Assembly: GCA_023213395.1 (NCBI GenBank)
Contig: CM041465.1
Location: 192,827,741 to 192,891,740, forward strand
Reading direction: 5' to 3'
Length of the DNA stretch: 64,000 nucleotides
Source of the DNA: Cycas panzhihuaensis
Taxonomy: Eukaryota; Cycadophyta
Position numbers and translations under genes: made by a program. Under the pieces are notes generated by a model. The model searched no databases. It was given only the letters and a program-made list of their open reading frames with translations, and was not told the origin of the DNA. Below, piece after piece: positions 1-11,227 of the stretch (position 1 is the stretch's first letter; each line of letters starts with the position of its first letter).

Positions 1-1522
1 CATGGCACAGGAAGCAGGACGGTGATGACAGTGCCACCCATTTTGAAAAATTTTAAATATGATTTATTTATTTTTTTAATAAAGTTTTTAAAAATTTAAT
101 TAAATTGTATATTTTCTTTTAAATCTAAGATTAAAGAGCATTAGCCCCTTATTTGCTTTAGCCCCTAGTCATAAGACTTCACTATATGACTGTTAATTCA
201 TTTTCAAAGGGGCTTATAATTTTAGAACATTTTTTTTCTTTTTACTTTTTAAAATTTTTTATTTTACATAGGGTAATTGGCATTTTTTTGCTATAACTTT
301 TCATTAGATCATTAGTTTCTGATGAAACCAATTTCATTACGTCTAAAATTTTCTGTAGATCAATTTTGACTAGTCATATGACCAATTTGGAGCTGATTTG
401 ACTCTGTTTCAGTCAGTTTAAAATTGATCATTCAATTTTGAAGCCATTTTTAACCTTTTTATAAAATCACTTTTTTAATAGATTGTATCTTTTTATTGGA
501 AGACTATTTTCCACCTAAATCTACTTTTTAGTCTATTATTATCGACAAGATTTATTACCATCTACTTATTTCATTTTTTAAGACTTATTTTAATTATTAT
601 TTTAATCAACCAAAGTGACACTTTAGTGTTTTTTAGCACTTTTTAAACATTTTAACATAAAAGTACTTGTTACCAGTTTTATTATAACTTTTCTGATTTA
701 TACCAGAATTCATTCTCGTTAATTTTGCTGGGAAGCTGTTTCACTCCCCTTTGAACTAACATTATTTTTTATAAGTTTTGAAGTGTTTTTGATGGTTTTC
801 AAAAGCATTGAAATTGAGGTATTTAATAACCTCCAACCTGCCATATTTACACATTTTGTATATATTATTTCTCAAATTTTTTCAATTGAAAAGATATTAA
901 GTAGCTCTTTAAGATATATTTGACCATTTTACATTGTTCTATAAGTATTTTATTAATATTTTTTTACCATTTTGAGCTCCTTGCTTTTGTTTAGCCTAAA
1001 AAAGAGGACTATATATTTGGTTCGTTAAATTTTATCTTACAGGAACCACTTTTCAAAATGGTTAGTTCCATTGGGTACGTATTTTATTAATCTTCATACT
1101 GGTAAACTTTCATCTTATTTTGACACAATTTAGCATAGCTTTGAAGTTTCCAAACTTGAGGTTATCCTCTAAACCTTTCTTTTAAGAAGTACAATTTCTT
1201 CATATTCTTTATATTTCAAAGTAAAAATACTCATATACATTTTAATTTCATCATTATATATTATTATCAAGGTAAAGGATTTATTGCATTGAAAGGTTAT
1301 ATTTATTTATTTAAAGAAAATCAAAAGGTTAAGGATTATTTTTTTATCATCAAAGTTTATTTCACATTTGCATAGTTAAAAAATCTTTGTTACATTCAAA
1401 TTCACTTATATATTCACCACATTTCAAAGTTTATTTGAAATTATACCATATAAGTTTGTCATTTATTGACTTCTTTGATTTGGTAAAAGCATATTCTATT
1501 ATATACTAGAGTTTTCTCTAAA
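1..1522 (+). other. Leader of element I, homologous to the leader of element G
   Basis: AT-rich non-coding sequence. It aligns by eye, in order and in the same orientation, with 54840-56970 of element G. Shared blocks include the segment around 390-410 (TTTGGAGCTGATTTGAC, matched at 55183-55199), the segment around 655-700 (matched at 55255-55300), the AGAGGAC block near 1003 (matched near 55603) and the block at 1420-1460 (matched near 56925-56965). G carries about 650 bp of TA-type microsatellite in the interval where this copy has none (about 1200-1260). No open reading frame of interest. Confidence 0.7.
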
Positions 1523-2302
1523 ATGACACAATTTCCTATATTTAATGGGCATAATTTTTCACAATGGTATAGGACTATATAAGATTATTTTATTATACAT
1601 AATCTTTGGAAGTATTTACAACATGAATGTGACCTTAGTATGAAAGAAAATTTTAGAAAGGATAATGAAGTTTTAGGTTTATTATTTTGCACTATAAATG
1701 ATAATATTTTTTCTAGAGTTTTTAAATTAACAACTTCCAAATTTATATGGGATATTTTGATTTATACTTATGGAGGAGATACCCTAAATATATTTGATGT
1801 TGATTTTGTTGAGTATATGAGACAAGTACCAGAATAAGTGATTTATAATGATAAGATGAAGGAGGATTCTAATTAAATAAATGATCAACTTGTTGCATAA
1901 GAGCTTGATCCTCTATTTGAGGAGGAGAATGAACCTTATGATATGATAGAGGAGAGTTATAATGATTTGATAGTAGTTCACAATGTAAAGTTTTTAGAAA
2001 ATAAAGTTCAAGTTTAAAGTTTCCTTAACATTCTAATTGACAAAGTTAAAGTTGCAACTATTCATCTTCCTTTGAACCAAAATTCATTTACTTACAAATA
2101 CTTTATACCACTCTATGGTAAAGAGACATATATTGCAAAGAGGATGAAGCAAGTTAATAAAGATCAAGCTAAGAGATAGAATTTTAAAGTTTTTTTCAAA
2201 TACAAATTTTATAAGTTTAAAGAGAAGATACAAGTATTCATGACGATTATTAAGGGGGAGAATGTTGGAGTTAATAGTCACCACTGTACTCCCACCTTCT
2301 AA
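1523..2302 (+). pseudogene. Gag-like protein of element I (degenerate), with short basic tail
   Basis: One reading frame from the ATG at 1523, after the leader, to a TAA at 2300-2302 just inside the LTR, broken by several in-frame stops (for example near 1580, 1838 and 1874). The N-terminal part has the copia gag (UBN2/DUF4219-like) pattern: F-x-G-x-N-F-x-x-W near the start, then KDNE, then a segment ending in YGGDTLN around 1640-1800. The C-terminal part (about 2050-2250) aligns with the tail of the element C frame: shared xATxH, a conserved K/R-rich stretch and the ending YKFKEK/YHKFKEK. No CCHC zinc knuckle and no pol domain is seen. The start was chosen because it lies in the frame of the longest open stretch (1640-1837) and begins like other copia gags (MTQF...). 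Confidence 0.65.
2251..2262 (+). promoter_or_regulatory. Polypurine tract of element I
   Basis: A purine-rich run (AAGGGGGAGAA) lies directly before the LTR start TGTTGG. This is the usual primer site for plus-strand DNA synthesis. Element C has the equivalent AAGGAGGAGAA at the same place. Confidence 0.8.
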
Positions 2303-2605
2303 CAAGGAGTACACACCTCATCTTCATAAATTTACACATGTGGGTGCTTAACATGTGTAGATAAGTTTATATTAATTTGAGTTAAGTTTGCATTAATTTA
2401 TTATTATTTCAATTTTAGGGGTTGAGGAGTTTCTCTCCTCTCCTAAACTATATAATTTAAGGGGTGTACAACCCTGGTGTCTTTAGACACCACCTTCAAT
2501 ATTAGATATTTATAACTCTCTTCACAATATGGATTGAATACAATGATTCTTGTTCATATAACATTGATGTATTGGAGTTTTGATGATTTATTCTATATTC
2601 TGCCA
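2263..2605 (+). repeat. 3' LTR of element I
   Basis: Starts TGTTGGAGTTAATAG directly after the polypurine tract. It aligns with both LTRs of element C: shared blocks ACTCCCACCTT, the AGGGGTTGAGGAG block with CTCCTC after it, GGTGTCTTTAGACACC (a perfect short inverted repeat here) and ATGGATTGAATA. The 3' end is placed near TGCCA at 2601-2605 by comparison with C, but this copy seems to carry extra bases there, so the end is approximate. Confidence 0.75.
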
Positions 2606-2731
2606 TATTCTCCATGATTTTATTTCTTTCACTTTAACCACCCAACCCCCTAATTGGGGACCCTAAAATAGGGCCCCAAACCCCACAAATAGGCTTGGAT
2701 ATAATGCCTCTACCTATGTAGCACTTACAAA
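2606..2731. other. Flank between element I and the A array
   Basis: No gene seen. At 2648-2690 there are C/G-rich inverted repeats (CCCCTAATTGGGG, CCCTAAAATAGGG, GGGCCCC). This segment and 39683 onward were adjacent before the array inserted, judged from the GTATT duplication on either side. Confidence 0.5.
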
Positions 2732-2736
2732 GTATT
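2732..2736. other. Left target-site duplication of the A array (GTATT)
   Basis: GTATT directly before the LTR1 start TGCTTAG. It matches GTATT directly after LTR5 at 39678-39682. Confidence 0.75.
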
Positions 2737-3408
2737 TGCTTAGAAAATTAGGTCCCAATAATAAGAAACTACCACTAAGATCTAAACTATTTTATAACTA
2801 GTTATAAGAATTGAAACTGAAATTTAACATACAAGTTCTTAAACTAGAAATAATATAACAAATAAATTAGAAAACTAAAGCATCACATATGTATTAAATA
2901 TAATATGGTAAAACCCTAGCAGTGTGCTAGGGAAACATCCACATAGGAAATATATTAATCTTTATTATCCAAGAATAGAGAAATATATATAATCTATAGT
3001 AGAATTCTTATAATAATAATAACTAACAACCTTACTCCTCACAGTACATTTAATACATCAAATACCATCAACATGATGAAGATACACCCTAAATTAGGCG
3101 ATATAAGAGAGTCATATAAGGCACAAATCTTGACCATCAAATCTAGGATATTTTGAATGAACGACCATAACTCTCTTTACAATTTAGTATGTTTTACAGT
3201 GCTAGTTTTCTAGGTAAGGGACTATTGCCTCTAAACCCTCTCTTTACATGGGGTGGGGAGGGGGGGGGGGGTTCTAGCTCCCTCCATATCCTCTAGCCAA
3301 GTGGGGCTCATGTCACCCTTGGAGCCCCTCATAGAAGTTAAGGGACAAACTGCACTCCAACCTGTCAAAAGTTTTACCTCTAGAATATTGTTATCATATT
3401 ATCTAATA
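2737..3408 (-). repeat. Family A LTR1 (3' LTR of unit A1, outer left end of the array)
   Basis: Aligns over its full length with LTR2-LTR5. The left side lacks a primer-binding site and joins the flank. The right side continues into the polypurine tract and the RNase H end of unit A1, so on the minus strand this is the terminal 3' LTR. It differs from its sisters by a long G run near 3251-3271, in a G/C-rich island that all five LTRs share. Confidence 0.85.
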
Positions 3409-3420
3409 ATCTCCACCTTG
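3409..3420 (-). promoter_or_regulatory. Polypurine tract of unit A1
   Basis: On the minus strand a purine-rich run, CAAGGTGGAGAT, leads into the LTR. Equivalent sites stand right of LTR2, LTR3 and LTR4 (near 15692, 20735 and 34994). Confidence 0.7.
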
Positions 3421-3453
3421 ACAACAATTTACTTGATACATTTTCTAGACTAT

Positions 3454-3614
3454 TTATGACTTTTTTTGTAAATCAAGAGAAGTTAAGTACCATTTGAACT
3501 TCTCTAATAGTACTAGTTTTGTAAACATATTAGTATAATTTAGTTTTATATTAACTTTCTTAAGTGCCACTCCACCTCCTTCCATAACTTGTCTAATAAA
3601 ATAATACTTAAGAA
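3454..3614 (-). pseudogene. Unit A1, C-terminal end of RNase H (separated by element B)
   Basis: Minus-strand translation gives the usual copia polyprotein end: a variant of the KYHFIRE segment, then xNMFTK (canonical ADxxTKP), then LDLQK before a TAA at 3454-3456. The reading frame is cut at 3614 by element B and resumes at 11228. RNase H removes the RNA strand of the replication hybrid inside the virus-like particle. Here it is a dead fragment. Confidence 0.75.
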
Positions 3615-3914
3615 TGAAAAGAGTGGATCTATCCTTCATCTCCATGCACTAAACACAAAGGAAAACATAGGACCAAGAGAGACTTGAGAAAAAGAAAGTA
3701 TCTCTCACAAAATGAGGAGGTAAGAATGAATCTCCTCCATTGAGATTTTACTTTTATATTGAGAGAAGGAGCATTAGAGTTAGGTGAAATAAAATTATAC
3801 ATAATGCACATAAAAGTGTATTTCACTTAAGTGATCTAATTTAAAGTTCACTTAAGACCTCTTTTTAGAAATAATCAACTAATGTAATGACCTTGTGACA
3901 TTAACCCCTTTTCA
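3615..3914 (-). repeat. Element B 3' LTR
   Basis: About 300 bp, TG...CA, nearly collinear with 10930-11227 apart from scattered substitutions. Confidence 0.9.
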
Positions 3915-3926
3915 ATCTCCCCCTTA
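3915..3926 (-). promoter_or_regulatory. Element B polypurine tract
   Basis: Minus-strand run TTAAGGGGGAGAT directly before the 3' LTR. Confidence 0.75.
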
Positions 3927-4217
3927 ATGGTAAAAGGTCATTTCATCCTATTTTATTCTATCTTATGAGGTCTTCATTTGAGCCTCTTACAAAGCAAACT
4001 ACTATGACACTTTTGTGGGAAACCCTCATAGGGAAGAAAACCCACAAATTTTCTAATCTACTAACCTAGCTTAGGTGGCTCTTTAAATAAAGCTAGATAA
4101 CTAATCAGCATAATGAATTTTGTAGCTAAAATCTACTAAGTCTCCATATACCATTTAGTCATCCCCCATGCCCTTTCAGATTTTCACAAGTTTTGATTTT
4201 CTAAAATGATACAACCC

Positions 4218-4330
4218 TTATCCTTTCATGCCCACAAGGGGTTCTCATGAATGGGATAAAGCAGCGACTTACTCTTGTCCTTCTGCACCCACAAGGGATT
4301 TTCACGAATGAGATAGAGTATGCTGGTGTT
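4218..4330 (-). repeat. Tandem 57-bp duplication in the element B 3' UTR
   Basis: Two copies of a segment containing CCCACAAGGG (4231 and 4288, spacing 57) followed by TTCTCATGAATG or TTTTCACGAATG. Element E has the same duplication at the same place and with the same spacing (CCCAC at 45566 and 45623), so it predates the split of the two copies. Confidence 0.75.
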
Positions 4331-4347
4331 ATTGTCATCTCCTTTAA

Positions 4348-7300
4348 TCAGTCGAAGATGGAGGCCCTAAGGCTGAGTTGCTTTCGAAACAGTTTAAACT
4401 TCACCCTCTTCAGTGGTTTGGTGAAGATATCAGCCACTTGATCTTCTATGGGGTAGTACTTCAGTTGAATTGTGCCATCATAAACTAGTTCTCTAATCCT
4501 ATGGACTTTTGTACTTATATGTTTGGTATGATTATGAAATACAGGATTTTTATTCATCTAGATTGTAGATTGATTATCTACATGTAAGCTAGTAGAACTT
4601 GTTTGGGTGGAATTCAATGTATTCAATAATTTTCTAAGCTATATTACCTCCTTGCTTATCTTAGAAGCAACAATATACTCAACTTTGGTGGTTGAGTCTG
4701 CAACTATCTACAGCTATGTAGATCTCCATGATATTGGTGCTATTCCAAGAAATATTACGTACTAGATGTAGATCTTCCTGTGTCTTTATCTCTGGCAAAG
4801 TCTGAGTCTGTATATGCATAAAGTTTAAATTTTGCATTGGGTTCATATAATAGACCATATTTATTAGTCGTCTTTAGGTACCTCAACACTCGTATTATAG
4901 CTTATCAATGATTCTACTTAGAATTTATCATGAATATTGCAAGAATGCCAATAGAGTGTGTAATATCTGGCCTTATGTTGGTAGTATAGATGAGACTACC
5001 TACAAGTTACCTATAGAGTGTTGCATCTGCCTCCCTAATGTCACCATCAATTAAGAGTTTAATATTAGGATCCATAGGTGTATCCACTGGTTGAGCACCT
5101 TCCAACTAAAACTTTGTTAAAAAATCGTTGATATATTTTTCTTGGGAGAGAAAGATTTTTCCATTCTTTTGAGTTACTTCAATTCCCAAGTAATATTTTA
5201 TCAACCTGAGGTCAGATAATTCAAAATTTTTAGTAAGGTCCTTCTTCAGCTGGCTGATTACCTGTTCACTATTTCCCATTATTAGCATGCCATCTATAAA
5301 GATTAAGAGGTAAGTGACTTTATCATTTTAGCACTTAATAAATAATGTTGCATTAATATCTTAATAGTCACAAACCTCACATCTAAGTTGCCTCATTCTT
5401 TTAGAAAACTTGGTAAACCAAGCACGAGGGGCTTACTTTAGGCTGTATAGGGACTTTTTGAGCTTGCAAACTTTATGTTTCTAACTGATAATCTTGTATC
5501 CTTCTAGATGAGCCATGTAAATTTCTTCTTTAAGGTCCCCATTGAGAAATGTGGTCTTAACATCGAGTTGGTGAATTTTCCAACCTTGGTGAGTAGCCAA
5601 GGATATAAGAGTTATGATTATAGGTCACTTGGTTATAGGAGCAAAGATTTTAGTGTAGTCGATGCCTTCCCTTTGCATGAATCCTTTTTCTAGTAACCTC
5701 AACTTGTATTTTTCTAGGGTGTCATTTGATCTGTACTTATTTTTTAACACCCATTTATTTTGAACTACCTTTCTTCTAAGTGGTAGATCAATAAGCTCCC
5801 ATGTACCATTTTTAATAAGAGATTGGTACTCTTCATTCATGGTATTTCTCCAAGTTGCATGCTTTATAGCTTCTTAGTACGTTAGGGGCTCTTCATTAAG
5901 ACTAAGGTGCAATTCTGTTGGTTCAAGCTCAACAGAAAGTGATTCATGCATCCTTGCTCTATGGGCACTTCTAGTGCCAGTTTTGCCTATCTCATCTGGT
6001 CGTATATCCTTGTGTAGCTGGTAGGCTTCACGAAAACCTCGAGTTGGGAATGAGGTTTTTATTTCCATAGCCTCTTAATCTTCATTTTGATCCTGAAAAG
6101 GATCATGTGAAATATTTGGCATAGAGAAAGTTGATGATGCTGGAAAAGATGGGCTAGCTACAGATATTGGAGAAGATGATCCTTCTACTATGGCTTTACC
6201 TTTATCAACTTGGCTATTCACAAATCATGGTGCTAGATGTGTACACATTGGATGGGAGTCACAACTTGTATCCTCTGAGTCTCTATTGTTAGATTCTAAG
6301 ATTTTGAGCAACTGTTGAGTATCTCCCCTCTAAATTTTAGAATCTAGACATCAAATTCAGTAGCATCATTAAATCAGTATGAAGGCATCTTAGAGTTAAG
6401 TCTGACTAATTGATCTTCAGTCTCTACAAAGATAACATCTCTAATGATGATGATTTTACACTATGAAGGTATGAAAAACTTGTATCCCTTTTTGTCCATA
6501 GGGTATCTAACAAAGATGCCTTTGATGGCTCTATCTTGAAGCTTATTTTTATGTTCCTCTAGAATATGAGCATAACAAGTGGAGCCAAAAATTATGAAGT
6601 GGGAGATAGAGGGGATTTATCCATACCACATTTCATGTGGAGAGGGGCCAAGTTTGGAGGGACTAACAGTGTTGATACAATACACAGTAGTCCAGATAGC
6701 CTTAGCCTAAAGATAGATGGGGATATTCTTATATACCAGCATAACATAAGCCATATTCATGATAGTCCTGTTCATGTGCTCGACAACTCCATTTTGCTAA
6801 GGTGTACTTGTAACAATGGTTTGATGTTTGATTCCATGTTGATGTAGGTACAATTCAAACTCATTAGATGTGTACTTGCCACCATTGTCAATCTTGAGTA
6901 TTTTGATCTTAAATCCAAATTCATTTTCCACGTGGGCCTTGAAAGCTTGAAACATAGAAAAAGCTTCATCTTTCTTTGCAAGAAAAGTAACCCATACTTT
7001 CTTGGTAAAATCATCAATGAAAGTAATACAATACCACTTCTGTTTAAGAGAAGGGATGGGTATAAGACTGCATATATCTGAGTGCATAAGTTATAAAGGT
7101 TGGCTAGATTTCCACTGACTATGAAGAAAGGGTTGTCTTTGAGATTTGGCAATAATATATGCTTCACATTTAAAGGGCTTAGAGGAGAGCCTAGGCAAAC
7201 TAGGAAGAGTGGCTTGTAGTTCCCTTAAATGATCAATTTTGATATGGCCCATATGAGCATGCCATAGGGCCATTTGGGACAACTTTTGAGGAGTTAAGGT

Positions 7301-8902
7301 TATGGTAAAAGTAGAGTCATCATCAACATAGTTGGCTTCAAAGGATGGTAAGTTAGTTAGGCAAAAAAGTTTGCCATCAAGAATTCTGGTCATAACCATG
7401 ACATTTAAAGGAGGGTGAATGACACAGAGAGTTTGATTATTTTTAGTTATACTCAAATCAAATACATGAGAGATAAGGGTGGACAAGGAGAGTAGATTTT
7501 ACTTTAGAGTAGGAATATATAAAACATCAACAAGTGTAAAATTTGGAAGGCCTGGGAGTTTCAGGCAAATAGTTCCAAGTCCTTCGACTAGCTAAGATGA
7601 TTTGTTACCCATGTGTATAACACCATGAACTTCAGAGTCAAAATCCTAAAAGAACTGGTGATGACAAGTCATGTGTTGTATTGCTCTAGTATCCATGATC
7701 CATGATGAAGTATTTAAGGTGGCAATATTTGCAACTCCAAGTAGTGAAGGCAAAAGTGAATAAGCATAGCCACAATGAGCCTCGATATACTTAGTGGATC
7801 TATCAACAACATTTGTTGAAGTGGTCCTAATTCTTTGAAGGTATACATGAGCAAATTGCGTTCTACCAAAAGCATATTTAAAAGAAGTATTATCAATATT
7901 ATATGTACCATGGTACTATTGATAACTTGGTAGTTTGTTGGTGGCAGTTCTATAATTTTTGGTATAATGTCCTTTCCTATTACATATTTGGCACATAATT
8001 GTTTGATTTCTAGTCCCATAAGAAGTATTGGGCTGGTTAGATTGTCTCTGATTACTAGATCTAGGTCTAAGTTGATTATTTTGGCCTTGGCCTTGAGATT
8101 GTTTTTGTTGGAGTTGAGGAGCCTATTGACCAAGAGGATGTTGTCCTTGTTGTCTACCTCTTCCTCTTCCACGGGAATTACCATCTCTACAAGAGTATTG
8201 ACCTTGATTTTTGGTATAACAAAGATCTTCTTCCACTTCAAAAGCAACATCAACTAGATCTGATATAGTGGCAAAGTTGGTATCAAAGGTCTTATCAAAT
8301 TCAATGAACTTATTAACAAGATCCTCAAAGTTTAAAGTCTTCAAAGTACCACTAGATTCAAGAATTCCTAATAGATTTTTGTAATCTGGGATATGGAGAT
8401 ATGACTAAATCAAGAAATCCCATATAATGCATTGAGTTTTAAAATCTTTATCAATGGATTCCTTGATTGGATGAAGGAGATTGGTTGTCTTACTTGCGTG
8501 TCCTTTCTGCATTTTCAATTTGTTCATCTTTAGCACTAAGTGAACAAATTCTAAGTCTAATTTAGTGTCAAAGTTTTTCTTAAGAACTTTAAGAACTTCT
8601 CATACTATATTATGTATAACTTCATTAATGAGATTATGCAGGGAATAATTAGTGACAAGCACTATCCCTATATGGATTTTATCATCATCAAGTTCCCATT
8701 GGTATTTAGTTATAGCTTCAGTGGGAACAGTTGGAGCACCTCCTCTAGAAGCAGCGAAGGTAGTTGTAGCTGCAATAGATGGTGTAGGTTGTAATTGATC
8801 TCTTCATAGACCTTCATACTTTATATCATTTCTAACACCATTGAACCACATGTCCCAATTTTCTTTCATGTAATTCACATTTTTCTTGAACTGTGAAGAC
8901 AT
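4348..8902 (-). pseudogene. Element B gag-pol polyprotein, degenerate
   Basis: The ATG at 8902 follows the leader. Gag runs to about 7960, with an Arg/Gly run near 8150-8190 and a zinc knuckle near 7950-8000 reading C-x2-C-x4-H-x4-Y, the last Cys lost. The protease motif near 7690 is DTRA followed by HMT (canonical DTGA). The integrase zinc finger near 7170-7270 keeps H-x4-H but one Cys is Tyr. The integrase core lies at about 6770-7090 (HSD, IDNGG, then E). Reverse transcriptase covers about 5000-5840, and its YVDD box reads FIDG, which removes a catalytic Asp. RNase H ends at 4348 after QVADIFTKPL. Several stops and frameshifts are present. The gene supplied capsid and replication enzymes of a copia element and cannot now encode them. 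Confidence 0.85.
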
Positions 8903-9065
8903 GGTGTCTTTTAAGAAGGGAAGAAATAAACAAAGGACTATAAAAGTAATGGAAATAAATGACCAATCACTATTCACAAATAGGATATATAATGAAGTAG
9001 TGTAGAAGAAGGAAGAAGAAGTGAGAATGGTTGCTTAAAGATAAAGGGAGTAACTTAGAGAAAAG

Positions 9066-9202
9066 ACACCAACACTTGTGACAAATATTAACCTGACACA
9101 GTAGGAATATGAGAAGCACTATGATGAAAATTAGCCACTAATACTTGTGGAAAATATTAACCTGACACAATAGGAATATGATAAGCACTATGATTATGAT
9201 TA
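9066..9202. repeat. Tandem 69-bp duplication in the element B leader
   Basis: Two units sharing ACTTGTG, AATATTAACCTGACACA, TAGGAATATGA and AAGCACTATGA (ACTTGTG at 9074 and 9143). Confidence 0.8.
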
Positions 9203-10075
9203 CACTATGGATCACTTTTCACAAATAAGTAAGTGATCAATATACAAGATTATAGGCTAATGTAGAAGCTGATATCATTGGGTTTACACAAATTAAAACT
9301 CAAATATAGGATGCGTAATCAACCCAATAACCTCTAACTTGTGTCCAATATATAGTTGAGCTTGTTGAAGGTATGCCTAGGATTCTAATAGAATTAAGTT
9401 GGTCTTCACCCATGATAACTACAATTGTTCTTAGTGATGAAATCTAAGTCACAACGGAGCCCAGATACTCGCAATCCTCACCCAATTCACCAATGAGTAG
9501 ATATATACCTCATCTAAAGAGTGATATGTGTATACCCATGGCTATGATAGATATTGGATTGGGTATATTTTAATCTTGTATTAAAGTTTCAGTTTTCCTA
9601 GTTGGTTATCAGGATGATCCATGATTGAGGCACGATGGTATGGCTAACCAAACCTTACCAATATTTTAGTTTAGTACAATCCCAACTTAAAATCCATACC
9701 TCCTTTATGGCACGGTATTCTACCAACCAAGGTATCTCAACCTTGGTGATGTGAACAGGTACAAGATGGCAGAAAATAGCATACGTGATGTGTTCCTTTT
9801 AGGAAGAATTAAAAGATTATCGAATTACATCAAACGTACATTTAACTAAAAATAGAATGCTTGCTTGGAGTGCTTACTTGAAGTGTCTTTAGAGTGCTTG
9901 CTTTGAGTGATTTTAGAGTGATGAAATACAATGCTAATAAGTGAGTGAGGACACCTAATATTTCTCTAATCTAGGTGTTTTTTTTCTTACTTTTACAATA
10001 GGCTTTTAAGCCTTATAAAAAGAAGGAAGAAATTTTCTTCACTTATTTTTTGTTAATATAAAAGAAAGTAGTCTT

Positions 10076-10450
10076 CACTAAATTAGCAATAACTTTCTTC
10101 CTTGAAGATGAAATGGAGTGATGATTTTTGTGCTTCAAAATAGACTCATAGTTTCATCCTCAGAAAGTGGAATTAGGTCCAAATGAGTTCTAGAAAGTTT
10201 TGGCAGCCCCTCAAAGTTAGGAGATTATATTTTTCTAGAATTCTTACTAAAAATAACTACTATTCACTAAAATAGCAATAGATTCCTCATACGTCATTAA
10301 AATTGGGTGCCAATTTTTGTGATGGAAATTAGACTCGGAGCCTCATCTTTGACAATTAGAATCACATCAATTGGAGCTCTGTAGAATGTTTTGTAGACCT
10401 ATGAAGTTCAACAAGCAAAGTTTATTTCTGCAGAAATTTTAGCTTGCTAC
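10076..10450. repeat. Diverged tandem duplication of about 189 bp in the element B leader
   Basis: Units begin CACTAAATTAGCAATA (10076) and CACTAAAATAGCAATA (10265). Both then carry a TTTTTGTG block, an AGACTC block, CTCATCTT or TTCATCCT, a GGAGCTC or GAGTTCT block, and AGAAAGTTTTG or AGAATGTTTTG in the same order. Confidence 0.6.
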
Positions 10451-10915
10451 TATCTCATTAACACATGATACCATATGAAATTTCCATCATTTTTTGATCA
10501 CCAGGATCCCAATATGGGAAAGGTGAGAGCATATAATGATGGATATTTTAAATGGCTCAAAATGTTTTAAAAATAAATAGGCAAAACCTCCCCTTACAAT
10601 CATTCTTCTAAATGCTGAAAAAATTTCTGCAGCATTTCCCTTTGTTAAATGGACAAAAAAGGGAAAAGAAAAAGAAGAATGGGATAGTATGAATGGCCAC
10701 CAAAGGATTGGAATCCTTGGGCCTTACAACTCCTTATATTATGCTTATAAACCTATAAAAGAGAAAGGAAAAGTAAACAATACAAAATATACTATCATAA
10801 TAACTTGAAAACATTTCTAAATTCACTTTCACAATCTCCTTCACCATATGGATTATGGGGGAGAAGGAAGTGATGGCTCCATTGCAAGTGTAAGTAAGGA
10901 ATACAAAGGAAGAAA

Positions 10916-10927
10916 GCTCTAATACCA
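10916..10927 (-). promoter_or_regulatory. Element B primer-binding site
   Basis: The minus strand reads TGGTATTAGAGC, one base from the TGGTATCAGAGC that pairs with initiator tRNA-Met. It lies 2 bases inside the 5' LTR. Confidence 0.85.
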
Positions 10928-10929
10928 CA

Positions 10930-11227
10930 TAAAAAGAGTGGATCTATCCTTCATCTCCATACACTAAACATAAAGGCAAACATGGGAGTAAGAGAGACTT
11001 GAGAGAAAGAAAGTAGCTCTCACAAAATGGGAAGGTAAGAATGAATCTCTCCATTGAGCTTTTACTTTTATATTGAGAGAGGGAGCATTAGAGTTTGGTA
11101 AAATGAAATTATAAATAATGCACATGAAAGTGCATTTCACTTAAGTGATGTAATTTAAAGTTCACTTAAGACCCCTTTTTAGAAATAATCAACTAATGTA
11201 ATAACCTTGTGACATTAACCCTTTTCA
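10930..11227 (-). repeat. Element B 5' LTR
   Basis: About 298 bp, pair of 3615-3914. The terminal dinucleotide at its left end is TA instead of TG. The right end is CTTTTCA. Confidence 0.9.

Larger units (their letters stand above)
1..2605 (+). mobile_element. Element I: gag-only, non-autonomous copia-like retrotransposon, 5' end outside the window
   Basis: The element reads leader (1-1522), gag frame (1523-2302), polypurine tract (2251-2262) and 3' LTR (2263 to about 2605). Its 5' LTR lies before the window. Between gag and the polypurine tract there is no protease, integrase, reverse transcriptase or RNase H, and no room for them, so it depended on proteins from another element. The same architecture, the same type of LTR and a homologous gag frame recur in element C (29441-33845, minus strand), so the short form is a family and not a chance deletion. 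The right end of the LTR is uncertain by about 20 bases. Confidence 0.8.
8903..10915 (-). other. Element B 5' leader
   Basis: About 2 kb of non-coding sequence between primer-binding site and gag. It is homologous in part to the leader of element E (9430-9770 aligns with 50580-51200). It holds two tandem duplications listed separately. No reading frame worth naming. Confidence 0.7.
3615..11227 (-). mobile_element. Copia element B, full-length but degenerate, inserted in unit A1
   Basis: The order on the minus strand is 5' LTR (10930-11227), primer-binding site, about 2-kb leader, gag-pol (8902 to 4348), 3' UTR, polypurine tract and 3' LTR (3615-3914). Flanking 5-mers are AAGAA (3610-3614) and AAGAG (11228-11232), a 4/5 match for a target duplication. 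Joining the two flanks restores the RNase H region seen uninterrupted in units A2 and A4. Element E (44935-52809) is a second copy of the same family. Confidence 0.9.

Noticed and set aside
6772-7167. 131-codon minus-strand open frame overlapping the integrase
   Set aside because: A shadow of the integrase core, which is read in the other frame (6797-7087, with IDDFTKKVW).
7714-8253. 179-codon minus-strand open frame
   Set aside because: It is the wrong register over the C-terminal half of element B gag. The neighbouring frame carries the knuckle and the Arg/Gly run.
7967-8257. Plus-strand open frames opposite gag-pol (for example 7967-8257, 24193-24444, 25030-25293, 19714-20025)
   Set aside because: They are antisense to identified gag or pol regions and are rich in Leu/Ser, as expected from reading copia coding sequence backwards.
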